In this document: piece by piece, positions 26,228 through 34,786 of the stretch | How positions within the stretch are numbered: position 1 is the stretch's first letter | Layout: each line of letters starts with the position of its first letter | Origin: an uncultured Bacteroidales bacterium | GTDB lineage: Bacteria; Bacteroidota; Bacteroidia; Bacteroidales; Muribaculaceae | Length of the DNA stretch: 64,000 nt | Direction: 5' to 3' | NCBI GenBank assembly: GCA_902787185.1 | Contig: CADAFP010000006.1 | Coordinates: 55,177 to 119,176 of the forward strand | Made by a program: the position numbers and the translations under genes | The notes under the pieces: model-generated | Told to the model about the DNA's origin: nothing | Seen by the model: the letters and a program-made list of their open reading frames with translations, nothing else | The model's database searches: none

Positions 26228-28105
26228 ATGAGATCTTTACTGATTATTCTGTTGAGCTGTTTATGCACTTTCGGGGCTATGGCTGACTCAAAGTTATCTG
26301 GAACCATTATCGGTACCGAATTGTCCTATAACTTTGTGACGGGATCAAGTTCCACGGTCATCAACGGCAAGCCAAGAGCCTTTGATGGTAACCCTAACAC
26401 ATACTTCGCCTCTTACGAGAAGAGCTATACCTGGGTGGGACTTGACTTGGGTGAGCCACATATCATCACTCGTGTGGGTTTCATGCCACGCAATTCCGCT
26501 GATGGTCCCCAGAGTTTAATACTGGGCATATTTGAAGGAGCCAACAGCGAGGATTTCATGGATGCTGTTCCTCTCTACATGATTGATTCAGAATGCCATG
26601 TCCAACAGATGTCCTATGCCGACGTGAATGTCAGCAAGGGTTTCCGATATGTGCGTTATGTGGGACCCAGTGAAGCCCGATGCCTCATCGCCGAACTTGA
26701 GTTCTACGGCCATCCTGGTGAGGGCGACGACTCGCATTATTATCGCCTGACAAATCTGCCCACTGTGACCATCCACACCCTGGACGGCGTGATTCCCTTT
26801 GACAAGGAGACCCAGATTGTTTCCCAATTGACAGTTCTGGGCGATGACGGCCACGCAGAGATTCTGACAGGACCCGGCACAATCAAAGAGCGCGGCAATG
26901 CGTCACGTCTGTATCCCAAGCGTCCTTACCGAATTAAGTTTGACAGCAAAGAGAGGGTTCTGGGCTCTCCCGCTAAAGCTAAAAAGTGGACCCTTATACC
27001 CAACTACAGCGACAAGACATTGGTGCGCAACATGCTCGCCTTTGAAATCAGCCGCCAACTTAAGATGCCCTACACACCATTCTGCACCCTTGTTGACGTG
27101 ATGCTCAATGGAGAATACAAGGGTTGCTACCAACTTACCGACCAAGTGGAGATCAACAAGAATCGCGTTAACATCACCGAGATGTCTCCGGAGGACAACA
27201 GTGGTGAAGCGCTTACCGGCGGTTATCTGTTTGAAATTGATGCCTACGCAACCGAGGAGGCCTCATATTTCATCTCGTTCTGCGGCAATCCTGTAACCAT
27301 CAAATCTCCAGACGAAGAAGAAATCACCACTGAGCAATATAACTACATCAAAACTCATTTCAACAAGATGGAGCAAAACAAGAAGAAGTACCTCGACATG
27401 TACTCCTTCTTGCGCCATTTTCTTGTGGGTGAGTTATCAGGCAACACAGACACTTATTGGAGCACCTATATGTACAAGCAGCGCTCCAATGACACCATCT
27501 ACACCGGCCCTGTATGGGACTTTGACCTCGCTTTCGACAACGACCAGCGAACTTATCCCGTTAACAGGTTGAAAGACTATGTCTATCGCACTAAGGGCAG
27601 CGAAGCTGGTAACATGATCGTCTTTGTGGACCAATTAGTGTACTATGACAATGACATCAAGCAACAATTAAGAGAGACTTGGCGCCACGCTCGTCACAAA
27701 GGGTTCACGCCAGACAACATGATTGCCTATTTAGACTCGCTCGAAACAGTGATTCAACAATCTCAAAGATTAAATTTCATACGCTGGGACATCATGAACA
27801 CTTACGTTCAACAAAACCCGGTTCTTTGGGGCAGTTATGAGGCCGAAGTTCAGAATGTGAGAAGATTTATCGCTGAACGTTTTCAATGGATGGACACCAA
27901 GCTGGAGAACACCACTGGAGACCATGCCCTGCGTGGTGACGTGAACGACGATGGACTCATCGACATCGGTGACATCGCCATGATGATTGACTACATACTG
28001 GGCACAGCTAATGATATCTACATTGACGCAGCCGACATGGACAACAATGGAGAGATTAACGTTGCCGACGTGACAACACTCATCGACTACGTGCTACACC
28101 TTTGA
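26228..28105 (+). CDS. Secreted CotH-family protein with discoidin-like N-terminus and dockerin-like tail
   Basis: The 625-aa product has a signal peptide (MRSLLIILLSCLCTFGAMA), an F5/8-type-C-like (discoidin) region at about 25-165, and a CotH domain at about 180-510 with RGNASRLYPKRPYRIKF, LMLN-type DVMLNGEYKGCYQLTDQV and VWDFDLAFDND. CotH proteins are atypical protein kinases in spore formers and occur in bacterial secreted proteins of unclear role. Residues about 568-625 form two dockerin type I-like loops (GDVNDDGLIDIGDI and ADMDNNGEINVADV). It is a single-gene transcript with its own promoter and terminator. The kinase activity here is not shown. Confidence 0.88.
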   Translation: MRSLLIILLSCLCTFGAMADSKLSGTIIGTELSYNFVTGSSSTVINGKPRAFDGNPNTYFASYEKSYTWVGLDLGEPHIITRVGFMPRNSADGPQSLILGIFEGANSEDFMDAVPLYMIDSECHVQQMSYADVNVSKGFRYVRYVGPSEARCLIAELEFYGHPGEGDDSHYYRLTNLPTVTIHTLDGVIPFDKETQIVSQLTVLGDDGHAEILTGPGTIKERGNASRLYPKRPYRIKFDSKERVLGSPAKAKKWTLIPNYSDKTLVRNMLAFEISRQLKMPYTPFCTLVDVMLNGEYKGCYQLTDQVEINKNRVNITEMSPEDNSGEALTGGYLFEIDAYATEEASYFISFCGNPVTIKSPDEEEITTEQYNYIKTHFNKMEQNKKKYLDMYSFLRHFLVGELSGNTDTYWSTYMYKQRSNDTIYTGPVWDFDLAFDNDQRTYPVNRLKDYVYRTKGSEAGNMIVFVDQLVYYDNDIKQQLRETWRHARHKGFTPDNMIAYLDSLETVIQQSQRLNFIRWDIMNTYVQQNPVLWGSYEAEVQNVRRFIAERFQWMDTKLENTTGDHALRGDVNDDGLIDIGDIAMMIDYILGTANDIYIDAADMDNNGEINVADVTTLIDYVLHL

Positions 28106-28127
28106 TATTACCAACATAGTAGATTGT

Positions 28128-28167
28128 AAAAACCAGGATTTGAATGAATTGTCAAATCCTGGTTTTT
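28128..28167 (+). terminator. Rho-independent terminator after the CotH gene
   Basis: AAAAACCAGGATTTG pairs with CAAATCCTGGTTTTT across a 10-nt loop. Confidence 0.85.
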
Positions 28168-28292
28168 ATTCTTTCCGCCTGACTAACACACCGCACTTTT
28201 ATTAATTGCCATGAAATAAAAAGACATCAATCTGCGTTAATTCAAAAGAGAGTAATGCTGAAATATCTTAACTTCAAATAATCTATAATATT

Positions 28293-29375
28293 ATGAGACA
28301 TCACCTCTTCTTCACATTTTTGATCGCATTGCTGGCGCTCACCGCCTGCAACGACGAACCCGAAAGCTCCATCGATACGGCTCATGTTGATGTATTTGTC
28401 ACCATTACCGACAATGGACAAGATTATATCTACAACCTGAATGGTGAGATGATATATCAGGCTGAACCAGGCAGTACAATCAACCAGCTTGCAGCCGACG
28501 GTCAAGATTGGTATGCTGTCGTCACGACGCTGAACCATAAGAGTTCTGTCATTAAGAACGGTACAACCATCTATTCAACCACGATTAATCGCATCTCTGG
28601 ACTTGCTGCAGGCAATGGCGAATACTACACGCTCGAAGGAGAACCTAAGTACACAGATGACATCCACTGGCCATCAGAATACGCCCGCTTTTACAGCATT
28701 CACAAGAATGGCACTTTGCTTTACGACCTCGGCCTAATGTTAGACGACCCATTCAAAAGGCTCAGATTGTGTCCGTCATCCAACAGTAAACCTAATGTTG
28801 TCGTTGAGTACCACTCAGGTTTTGATCATCAACTGTGGGTCAACGGCAAGGAATACCCGTTACCCGAGTTATATGTTGACCCAGACCATTTGGCCGACCT
28901 TGATATTGAGAATAACGACGTGCTCATCCTCTATTGGGAACTATATGAGGGCAAGCACAGATTTAAGTACTGGCACAACAACCGAACGAATTGGGTCGAT
29001 AAAGATTTAACTATAGGAGACTCCGGTTTACGTCAAGGCAAGGTTTATATTCTCGGCACAATCTATCGTGAAGAGAAACAAGATGGGTTAACATACCAGG
29101 CCACGCAACCCGCGCTCTACGTCAATGGCAAGAAAAAGACTTTTGACACTAAAAGCGGCACCAATCAAGTCGCCCAAAAGATGCATTTTCATGGCAACAG
29201 CATCTACGTGCTAACGGCTGATGATAATTCTTATACGGGACAATCCTACATCTATAAAGACTTGAAGCCAATGAAGACTGACAGCATCTACTTGCAGTCC
29301 AAAGGCAAAAAAGTCTTACTCGGTGACCTTAAATTCAATGATTTTATCGTTGTGGATAAGCCTACAGCACAATAG
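28293..29375 (+). CDS. Predicted surface or periplasmic lipoprotein of unknown function
   Basis: The 360-aa product has a signal peptide and lipobox (LALTAC). The mature part consists of repeated beta-rich stretches with the pattern of a propeller-like fold (for example VFVTITDNGQDYIYNLNG, DGQDWYAVVTTLN, YVNGKKKTF). No family is recognised. Codon use is less GC-rich than in the neighbouring metabolic genes. The gene stands alone between two terminators. Confidence 0.78.
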   Translation: MRHHLFFTFLIALLALTACNDEPESSIDTAHVDVFVTITDNGQDYIYNLNGEMIYQAEPGSTINQLAADGQDWYAVVTTLNHKSSVIKNGTTIYSTTINRISGLAAGNGEYYTLEGEPKYTDDIHWPSEYARFYSIHKNGTLLYDLGLMLDDPFKRLRLCPSSNSKPNVVVEYHSGFDHQLWVNGKEYPLPELYVDPDHLADLDIENNDVLILYWELYEGKHRFKYWHNNRTNWVDKDLTIGDSGLRQGKVYILGTIYREEKQDGLTYQATQPALYVNGKKKTFDTKSGTNQVAQKMHFHGNSIYVLTADDNSYTGQSYIYKDLKPMKTDSIYLQSKGKKVLLGDLKFNDFIVVDKPTAQ

Positions 29376-29402
29376 CCCCGCTTAAAGTAACTGCATCACA
29401 TC

Positions 29403-29435
29403 ATGCCATCATCGGTAATAACCTGATGATGGCAT
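29403..29435. terminator. Hairpin terminator between convergent genes
   Basis: ATGCCATCATC (29403-29413) pairs perfectly with GATGATGGCAT (29425-29435) and is followed on the plus strand by TTTCGTTTTTAT. It serves the lipoprotein gene and possibly the opposing operon. Confidence 0.8.
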
Positions 29436-29443
29436 TTTCGTTT

Positions 29444-30148
29444 TTATAGCCACAGGAGGAAGTCCTCGCGCTGGAGTTTGGGGTTGGGATTGAGAATGGC
29501 GATTTTATCATTGCCATAGGTCTGCCCCATCGGCATGTACTGGCAACAGGTGTCAAACAGCGCTTGCATCGCCTCGTCCCGTTTCAGGTTGCGCATCACG
29601 ACGATGCAGCGGGCCTCAATCAGGCGTTTTAACATGGTTTCATCGAAGGGAGTGTTGACGAGCGCCAGCATAGGGGCCTCATCGTCATTTCCTGCCTCCA
29701 ACAACTCATCAATAGCCACCCTAATGTCGTCATAGCACTCTACCCTATCGAGTTGGCTCTGCAGCACACGCACCGCCAGTGCATTTTGTTCAATGTTGGG
29801 TTCGTAGAGGTACAGACGGCTCTCATGGCTCACCTCCAGCATCGTGACGCTCTCGATGCCCGTGGCAGCCCCCACCTGCAGAATATGGCGAGGGTTGAAG
29901 AAATTGGTCACCCTGAACAATAGCCTCGCCTCCGGTTTGCTGATGAGGTCCATCATGCGGCGTTGCTGCCGTGTGGTGCTTGTCCTGACGGTGTCAATCA
30001 ACTGGTGAATGCCGCTGTAGGCATAATAGGGCAGGCGCTGTCGCCACACATTGCGCACGAACCGATAGGCATAAGGCGAATGTATGCCGAAGCCGCCACT
30101 ACGGTGGTGGCGGCTCCAGGCAGTCATGTATCGTTTAAAATTGTTCAA
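29444..30148 (-). CDS. Class I SAM-dependent methyltransferase-like protein
   Basis: The 234-aa protein shows a glycine-rich SAM-binding strand-loop (ILQVGAATGIESVTML, about residues 89-104) followed by an acidic strand end (LYLYEPN), typical of class I methyltransferases. The N-terminal GIHSPYAYRFVRNVW motif is characteristic of a Bacteroidota group of these proteins. The substrate is unknown. It is the last gene of a minus-strand operon, starting 5 bp after the stop of the DUF4251 lipoprotein. Confidence 0.75.
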   Translation of the reverse strand: MNNFKRYMTAWSRHHRSGGFGIHSPYAYRFVRNVWRQRLPYYAYSGIHQLIDTVRTSTTRQQRRMMDLISKPEARLLFRVTNFFNPRHILQVGAATGIESVTMLEVSHESRLYLYEPNIEQNALAVRVLQSQLDRVECYDDIRVAIDELLEAGNDDEAPMLALVNTPFDETMLKRLIEARCIVVMRNLKRDEAMQALFDTCCQYMPMGQTYGNDKIAILNPNPKLQREDFLLWL

Positions 30149-30153
30149 AGGGC

Positions 30154-30642
30154 TTATTGAGGCAGTTTCAGCATCCCGTCAAACGAGATGGCATCCCGGT
30201 CACGTGCGATGACATCGATGACGGCTTTGCCGTTGTTGAAGATGTCGATTCGATAGTGGAAAACGTCCTCGTCATTAGCCACGTTAAACTCAATGACATA
30301 ACGGTTGCGAGTAGTCATCTGCATGATGAAGTCAGTCACCGTCCCCTTGAAATTCAAGCCCTTGGAGCCGCCGTACGGCAAGCGGTAGGCCTCACCGACA
30401 TAGGGCAGATAACTGTCTAGCTGATCCCCGTTGAGCGTGAGCTCATAGTTAGAGTTGACATGGCGCGGTGTACCGCCCAAGGGGCGCATCCAGTCCACCT
30501 CGATGGAGAAGGTGCGGTTACTGAGAAGGCTATCCACCTGACGGGCCACCAATGCGGCCCTCTCGGCCTTGCTCAAGCCTCCTGTCGTTCCACATGCTGC
30601 CAGCATCAGGGCCAGCATCGCGGCAGTCAATAAAACTCTCAT
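30154..30642 (-). CDS. DUF4251-like lipoprotein
   Basis: The 162-aa product starts at the ATG at 30642, which gives a signal peptide with lipobox (LMLAAC); the longer frame upstream overlaps yfhO in another frame and encodes no signal. The mature domain (FSIEVDWMRPLGGTPRHVNS, GLNFKGTVTDF) resembles the DUF4251 family of Bacteroidota envelope proteins, whose function is unknown. It lies 5 bp after the yfhO stop and just before the methyltransferase gene, so all three are likely co-transcribed. Confidence 0.8.
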   Translation of the reverse strand: MRVLLTAAMLALMLAACGTTGGLSKAERAALVARQVDSLLSNRTFSIEVDWMRPLGGTPRHVNSNYELTLNGDQLDSYLPYVGEAYRLPYGGSKGLNFKGTVTDFIMQMTTRNRYVIEFNVANDEDVFHYRIDIFNNGKAVIDVIARDRDAISFDGMLKLPQ

Positions 30643-30647
30643 TGTTT

Positions 30648-33167
30648 TCACGACTCTTCTTCTTTTTTGCGCAGTTTGTTGCCGAAGATAGCGTAGTTCA
30701 GCGCCAGCAAGAGCAGCACATAGATGGCGATAACGGCCACCTTGGCCCACGTCTGCGTCTTGTTCACCTCATCGGGAACGTACTTGAAGTCAATCTCGTG
30801 GTCGCCAGCGGGCAACTGCAGGGCACGCAGCACATAATTCACACGTCCCATCTCGGCGGGCTTGCCATCAACAGTCACCTTCCAGCCCCAGGGGAAGTAA
30901 ATCTCGCTGAAGACCGCCAGGCCACCGTTAGCGCTGTGGCTCTTGTAGGTGAGGTGGTTGGGGGCATAGGCCGTCTCATAGATGGTGTCGCCAGGCTGTA
31001 CAGCCTTAGCCTCGCCCAACTGCTGACGGAACTTAGCATCGGCAACGGCACTCGTAGCGGGATTGAAGTCGTCGAGGAATGCCATCTCGGCATCGGCATT
31101 GTCCACATAGGTGAGTGAATCGACAAACCAAGCATTACCCAGAGCATCGGGGTTGCGCTGTACCGTTTGGTCATCCATGATGAAATAACGGGCATTGAGC
31201 ATGTTGAGCACAGCCATGTTGTTCTTGGTAATCTGGTTGTTGATGAGGTCGTTGTAGCGTGTCAGCTTAGCGGCATGATAACCGCCGATGGTCTTGTGGA
31301 AATAGCTGGGCATCGCCTCGCCGAAGTGTTGCAGATCCATCACGCGGTAGTTCATATCCTTGTCTTGCAGAATCTGGGTATCAACAGGACGCGGTGCGAA
31401 CTGCTGCTCGGGCACCTCATAGCGCGAGGTGAAGGTGTCACTGTTGATGTAACGCTTGTTCACGGCATACATATCCACCAGCACAACTGCGGCGACGATG
31501 AGCGTTGCCGTCAGCTCGTTGATTTTGCCCTTGAGATAGACCATGATGACCGCAAAGCCCAAGACGATGATGCCGAGGCTGCGCCAAGCGTCACCGCTCA
31601 CCAGAGCGCCACGCACGGCAGCGATGGCTGCATCCACGCTGGGGAATTGCTGGATTTGTCCCGAGGCCACAAGCTGCTCGTTTTCCTGAGCTGAGAAGTG
31701 GCCGAAGATATCCGGGAAGATAGCGGTCAGCAGGCAAATGAATGCACACAGGCCAAAGGAGATGATTAACGGCAACTTGTGCTTACGCCAGCCGTCAGGC
31801 TCCTTGAAGAGTTCGCGCAGGCCGAGCACTGCCAAGATAGGCATGGCAATCTCGGCAATGACGAGAATCGACGCCACGGTGCGGAACTTATTGTACATCG
31901 GGAAGTGGTCAATCATCCAGTCGGTGAGCCACATCATGTTGTGGCCCCACGAGAGCAGGATGCTGATGATGGTGGCAATGAGCAGCGCCCACTTCACCGG
32001 ACCTTTCACGATGAGACAGCCCAGCAGGAACAAGGCGCAAATCAGGGCGCCCACATAGACGGGGCCATTGGTCATGGGCTGGTCACCGAAGTACTGCGGG
32101 AACTGTCCCAGCAACTGATAATCCTGCTGGCTCATCTCGCCGGTATTGACCATATTCTCGGCCTTAGAGGTAGCACTCAGCGTGAGCATGGTGTTGTCGC
32201 CGTGCTCGGGCTTGAGAGTGGCACCACCCTTCACATTAGGCATGAGCAGGGTGAAAGTCTCGCCCTTGCCGTAGCTCCACTGGGTGATGTAATCCTTGTC
32301 CAGACCGCCCTTGGTGGGCTTGGAGGTTGCGGCTTCCTCAGCGCTGGGCGTGAGTTCGCTGTGACCGCCACGCATGGTCTCCTGGGAGTACTTGTAGGTC
32401 ATGTACAGGTTGGGCGAATTGGCTGCCAGCGCGAGCAGGGCGGCAACCACAAGACAAGCCGTTGAGATGCACCAGCGGCCCACCTGCTTGTCGATAATGG
32501 CCTTGACCAAGTAGGCGATGACCAGCGGCACGATGAGGAACATCGAGTAATAGGTCATCTGCACATGGTTGCTGGCCAACTGCAGTGCGGCAAACAGCGC
32601 AGCCACAGCCGCACCACCCAGGTACTTGCCACGGTAACACCAAACGATACCGGCAATCGTGGGCGGGATATAGGCGAGCACCATCAGTTTCCAGATGTGT
32701 CCTGCACCCATGAGGATGAAGAAATAGCTCGAGAAGGCATAGCCGATGGCACCCAGCACAGCATAGTACCATTTGACCTTAAACGCCAGCATCAGGATAA
32801 AGAAGCCCAGCATCAGGATGAAGAGCCAGCTCACCGGCGTGGGGAAATAGAGGCGATACAGTGCCGAAACGGGATTGAGCATCGTCGTTCCCTCGTAGGA
32901 AGGAGCAATCTGGAACGTGGGCATACCGCCAAAGAGCGAGTTAGTCCACCAAGACTTTTCACCGGTTTGCTCCTGCATCGAGTTGATTTCCTGGCTGTTG
33001 GCGACACCTTGCATAACGTCGTGCTGCTGCATGACATCGCCATTCACATCGTTAGGATAGAAATAAATCCACGATATGGCGGCAAACACGATGACTGCAA
33101 TCGCAAAATGAATCACGTCGGCCAGCGACAGTGACCCAATCAATTTCTTGTCTAAATTACCTTTCAT
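30648..33167 (-). CDS. YfhO-family multi-pass membrane protein
   Basis: The 839-aa protein has about a dozen hydrophobic membrane segments (first at about 12-33) and a large outside domain in the C-terminal half, followed by a last membrane helix near the end (VAVIAIYVLLLLALNYAIFG). This matches bacterial YfhO proteins, which are related to polytopic GT-C glycosyltransferase-like proteins and are linked to lipoteichoic acid glycosylation in Firmicutes. The role in Bacteroidota is not established. It is the first gene of the operon, with its own -7 box. Confidence 0.88.
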   Translation of the reverse strand: MKGNLDKKLIGSLSLADVIHFAIAVIVFAAISWIYFYPNDVNGDVMQQHDVMQGVANSQEINSMQEQTGEKSWWTNSLFGGMPTFQIAPSYEGTTMLNPVSALYRLYFPTPVSWLFILMLGFFILMLAFKVKWYYAVLGAIGYAFSSYFFILMGAGHIWKLMVLAYIPPTIAGIVWCYRGKYLGGAAVAALFAALQLASNHVQMTYYSMFLIVPLVIAYLVKAIIDKQVGRWCISTACLVVAALLALAANSPNLYMTYKYSQETMRGGHSELTPSAEEAATSKPTKGGLDKDYITQWSYGKGETFTLLMPNVKGGATLKPEHGDNTMLTLSATSKAENMVNTGEMSQQDYQLLGQFPQYFGDQPMTNGPVYVGALICALFLLGCLIVKGPVKWALLIATIISILLSWGHNMMWLTDWMIDHFPMYNKFRTVASILVIAEIAMPILAVLGLRELFKEPDGWRKHKLPLIISFGLCAFICLLTAIFPDIFGHFSAQENEQLVASGQIQQFPSVDAAIAAVRGALVSGDAWRSLGIIVLGFAVIMVYLKGKINELTATLIVAAVVLVDMYAVNKRYINSDTFTSRYEVPEQQFAPRPVDTQILQDKDMNYRVMDLQHFGEAMPSYFHKTIGGYHAAKLTRYNDLINNQITKNNMAVLNMLNARYFIMDDQTVQRNPDALGNAWFVDSLTYVDNADAEMAFLDDFNPATSAVADAKFRQQLGEAKAVQPGDTIYETAYAPNHLTYKSHSANGGLAVFSEIYFPWGWKVTVDGKPAEMGRVNYVLRALQLPAGDHEIDFKYVPDEVNKTQTWAKVAVIAIYVLLLLALNYAIFGNKLRKKEEES

Positions 33168-33205
33168 TATATTGATGATTTGTTGGTTTTCTTGAATTCA
33201 ACCTG

Positions 33206-33213
33206 CAAAAATA
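33206..33213 (-). promoter_or_regulatory. Bacteroidota -7 box for the yfhO operon
   Basis: The minus-strand sequence is TATTTTTG followed by C, about 40 nt before the yfhO start. Confidence 0.55.
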
Positions 33214-33242
33214 GACAAAATTATTCAGTCATCAACGATGAA

Positions 33243-33278
33243 CCTCGGTTTTTTAGGTAAACCCACCCAAAACCGAGG
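33243..33278 (-). terminator. Probable terminator after the YhcG-type gene
   Basis: CCTCGGTTTT (33243-33252) pairs with AAAACCGAGG (33269-33278). It lies about 90 bp beyond the stop of the nuclease gene. A following T-run is missing, so the strength is uncertain. Confidence 0.5.
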
Positions 33279-33366
33279 CTCAAGATATCACTAATACAAA
33301 AATTCCAATACGCTCACCCCCAGCCCAAACCACAACTGCGTCTATCCATGAAAACCGCACACACCG

Positions 33367-34566
33367 CTATTGATTCAGGAATTCGCTGCGGTCAATATTT
33401 TCCATCAGGTAATTGCGTATCTCGTCTTCTGAAGGCAATTGCAAGCGGTACTTGCTCACGAACAAGTTTTGAGACAAACCTTCAGTAGCATACTTGACAG
33501 TGGTCTCCCCATAGTCGGTGCAAAGCAACAGACCGATAGGAGGATTATCATCGGGCTGCATCACCTCATGACGGTAATAATTGAGATATAGATTCAACTG
33601 CGAGGCATACTCGTGGCGAAAGCGGTCAATCTTCAAGTCAACGATGATATGGCACTTCAAGATGCGGTGATAGAAGATAAGGTCAGCCTTAAAGTAGTCT
33701 TGATCCACCAAGATGCGGCGCTGCCGCGCTTCAAAGCAAAAGCCCTTGCCCATCTCGAGCAGGAAGTGCTGCAAATGATTAAGAATCTCGCTTTCCAGTT
33801 TGCTCTCGGTGAAGACATCCTGTTGCTGCAATCCCAAAAACTCCAACGTCACCGGGTCATGGATAGCATGTTGAGGTTGTAAAGTATCAGCACCTGTTTC
33901 AACATATTTCCTCAACGCCAATTTATCCTTTGACAGTCCCATACGTTCAAAATAGAGGGACGACACCTGGCGGTCAAGCTCCTTGACAGTCCAACAGCCA
34001 GCGATAGCTTCCTGTTCATAGAAAGCCCGCTTGAGGTCATCTTCTATTGAAGATAGATATAATAGACTTGAGTAATTGAGTCGTTGGAACAGCTTGCTGG
34101 GCGGTGTTTGATATTGTTCCAATTTGGCGGATGGCATCCGCCAAATCTCATTTTCTTGATTCTCAATGCTTTGCAATTTGGCGGTCGACATCCGCCAAAT
34201 ATCATGGGCCAATGTGAGTTGATTCCCCTTCAACAATTTGCCAAGGAAGGTAATCACTTCAGTGCCCATTTGAGGATAGCAACTATAGAATAGTCTGAAT
34301 TCTCTCAATCGGCGTGCATCTAGGCCTCGACGATTGATTCTAACAGCAAGTTTATTGAGCAACTGGGTACCATACTGGGCACGATCTTGACCATGCTGTT
34401 CATACTCGACAATGTAGTGTCCGATGAGCCAATTACGAGCTGTGAGCGATAGATTTACGGCATGTGAGGCCTGCACTTGCATCACATCCTGCACTTGGAC
34501 AATCTGCTGCGAAAGTTGTTCAATCGTCACTCCGACCTGATGATTTGTAGAAAACTGTTGTTCCAT
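33367..34566 (-). CDS. YhcG/DUF1016-type PDDEXK nuclease-domain protein
   Basis: The 399-aa protein has an N-terminal DUF1016 helical domain (LTARNWLIGHYIVEYEQHGQ) and a C-terminal PD-(D/E)XK-like core (FYHRILKCHIIVDLKIDRFR, then YASQLNLYLNYYRHEV and PIGLLLCTDYGE). Family members are putative nucleases or DNA-binding factors of unclear role. The ATG at 34566 is preferred because the longer frame from 34587 overlaps the -7 box; the leader would then be only a few nucleotides. Between the domains the frame contains two copies of an IWRM-x2-AKL peptide encoded by palindromes. It stands alone, with no restriction-modification genes next to it. Confidence 0.85.
   Translation of the reverse strand: MEQQFSTNHQVGVTIEQLSQQIVQVQDVMQVQASHAVNLSLTARNWLIGHYIVEYEQHGQDRAQYGTQLLNKLAVRINRRGLDARRLREFRLFYSCYPQMGTEVITFLGKLLKGNQLTLAHDIWRMSTAKLQSIENQENEIWRMPSAKLEQYQTPPSKLFQRLNYSSLLYLSSIEDDLKRAFYEQEAIAGCWTVKELDRQVSSLYFERMGLSKDKLALRKYVETGADTLQPQHAIHDPVTLEFLGLQQQDVFTESKLESEILNHLQHFLLEMGKGFCFEARQRRILVDQDYFKADLIFYHRILKCHIIVDLKIDRFRHEYASQLNLYLNYYRHEVMQPDDNPPIGLLLCTDYGETTVKYATEGLSQNLFVSKYRLQLPSEDEIRNYLMENIDRSEFLNQ
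34122..34200. repeat. Two 25-bp palindromes inside the YhcG-type coding sequence
   Basis: Palindrome 1 (34122-34146) and palindrome 2 (34176-34200) both have arms ATTTGGCGG and CCGCCAAAT. Their starts are 54 bp (18 codons) apart, so the reading frame is kept. They encode the IWRMSTAKL and IWRMPSAKL peptides. Confidence 0.85.
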
Positions 34567-34571
34567 AACTG

Positions 34572-34579
34572 CAAAGATA
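34572..34579 (-). promoter_or_regulatory. Bacteroidota -7 box for the YhcG-type gene
   Basis: The minus-strand sequence is TATCTTTG followed by C. It ends 6 bp before the preferred ATG at 34566, which would make the message almost leaderless. Confidence 0.55.
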
Positions 34580-34716
34580 CACAACAATCACGTGTTTCTT
34601 GGAGTCTTCAAGTAAAAAATGCAAGTATATTGATGAACCATTGACAATCCTTGCGATTGAGGACATCATACTCACCAATTTGATTCAGTGACAATGGGAA
34701 GGCACAATAATAGTTG

Positions 34717-34755
34717 AGAACGATGAAGTGCGGGGCTATAGCACTTCATCGTTCT
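34717..34755 (-). terminator. Hairpin after the second amylase gene
   Basis: AGAACGATGAAGTGC (34717-34731) pairs perfectly with GCACTTCATCGTTCT (34741-34755) around a 9-nt loop. It lies about 30 bp past the stop. It lacks a strong T-run. Confidence 0.65.
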
Positions 34756-34786
34756 ATCAAATGAAACAAAAAGTCTGACGTGTGGG

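Noticed and set aside
29444-30148. Caffeoyl-CoA O-methyltransferase-like annotation for the methyltransferase gene
   Set aside because: Only the SAM-binding motif is clear; the substrate-specific residues cannot be assigned.
33367-34566. Restriction-modification locus
   Set aside because: The YhcG-type gene is not accompanied by hsdM, hsdS or another methyltransferase of that kind.
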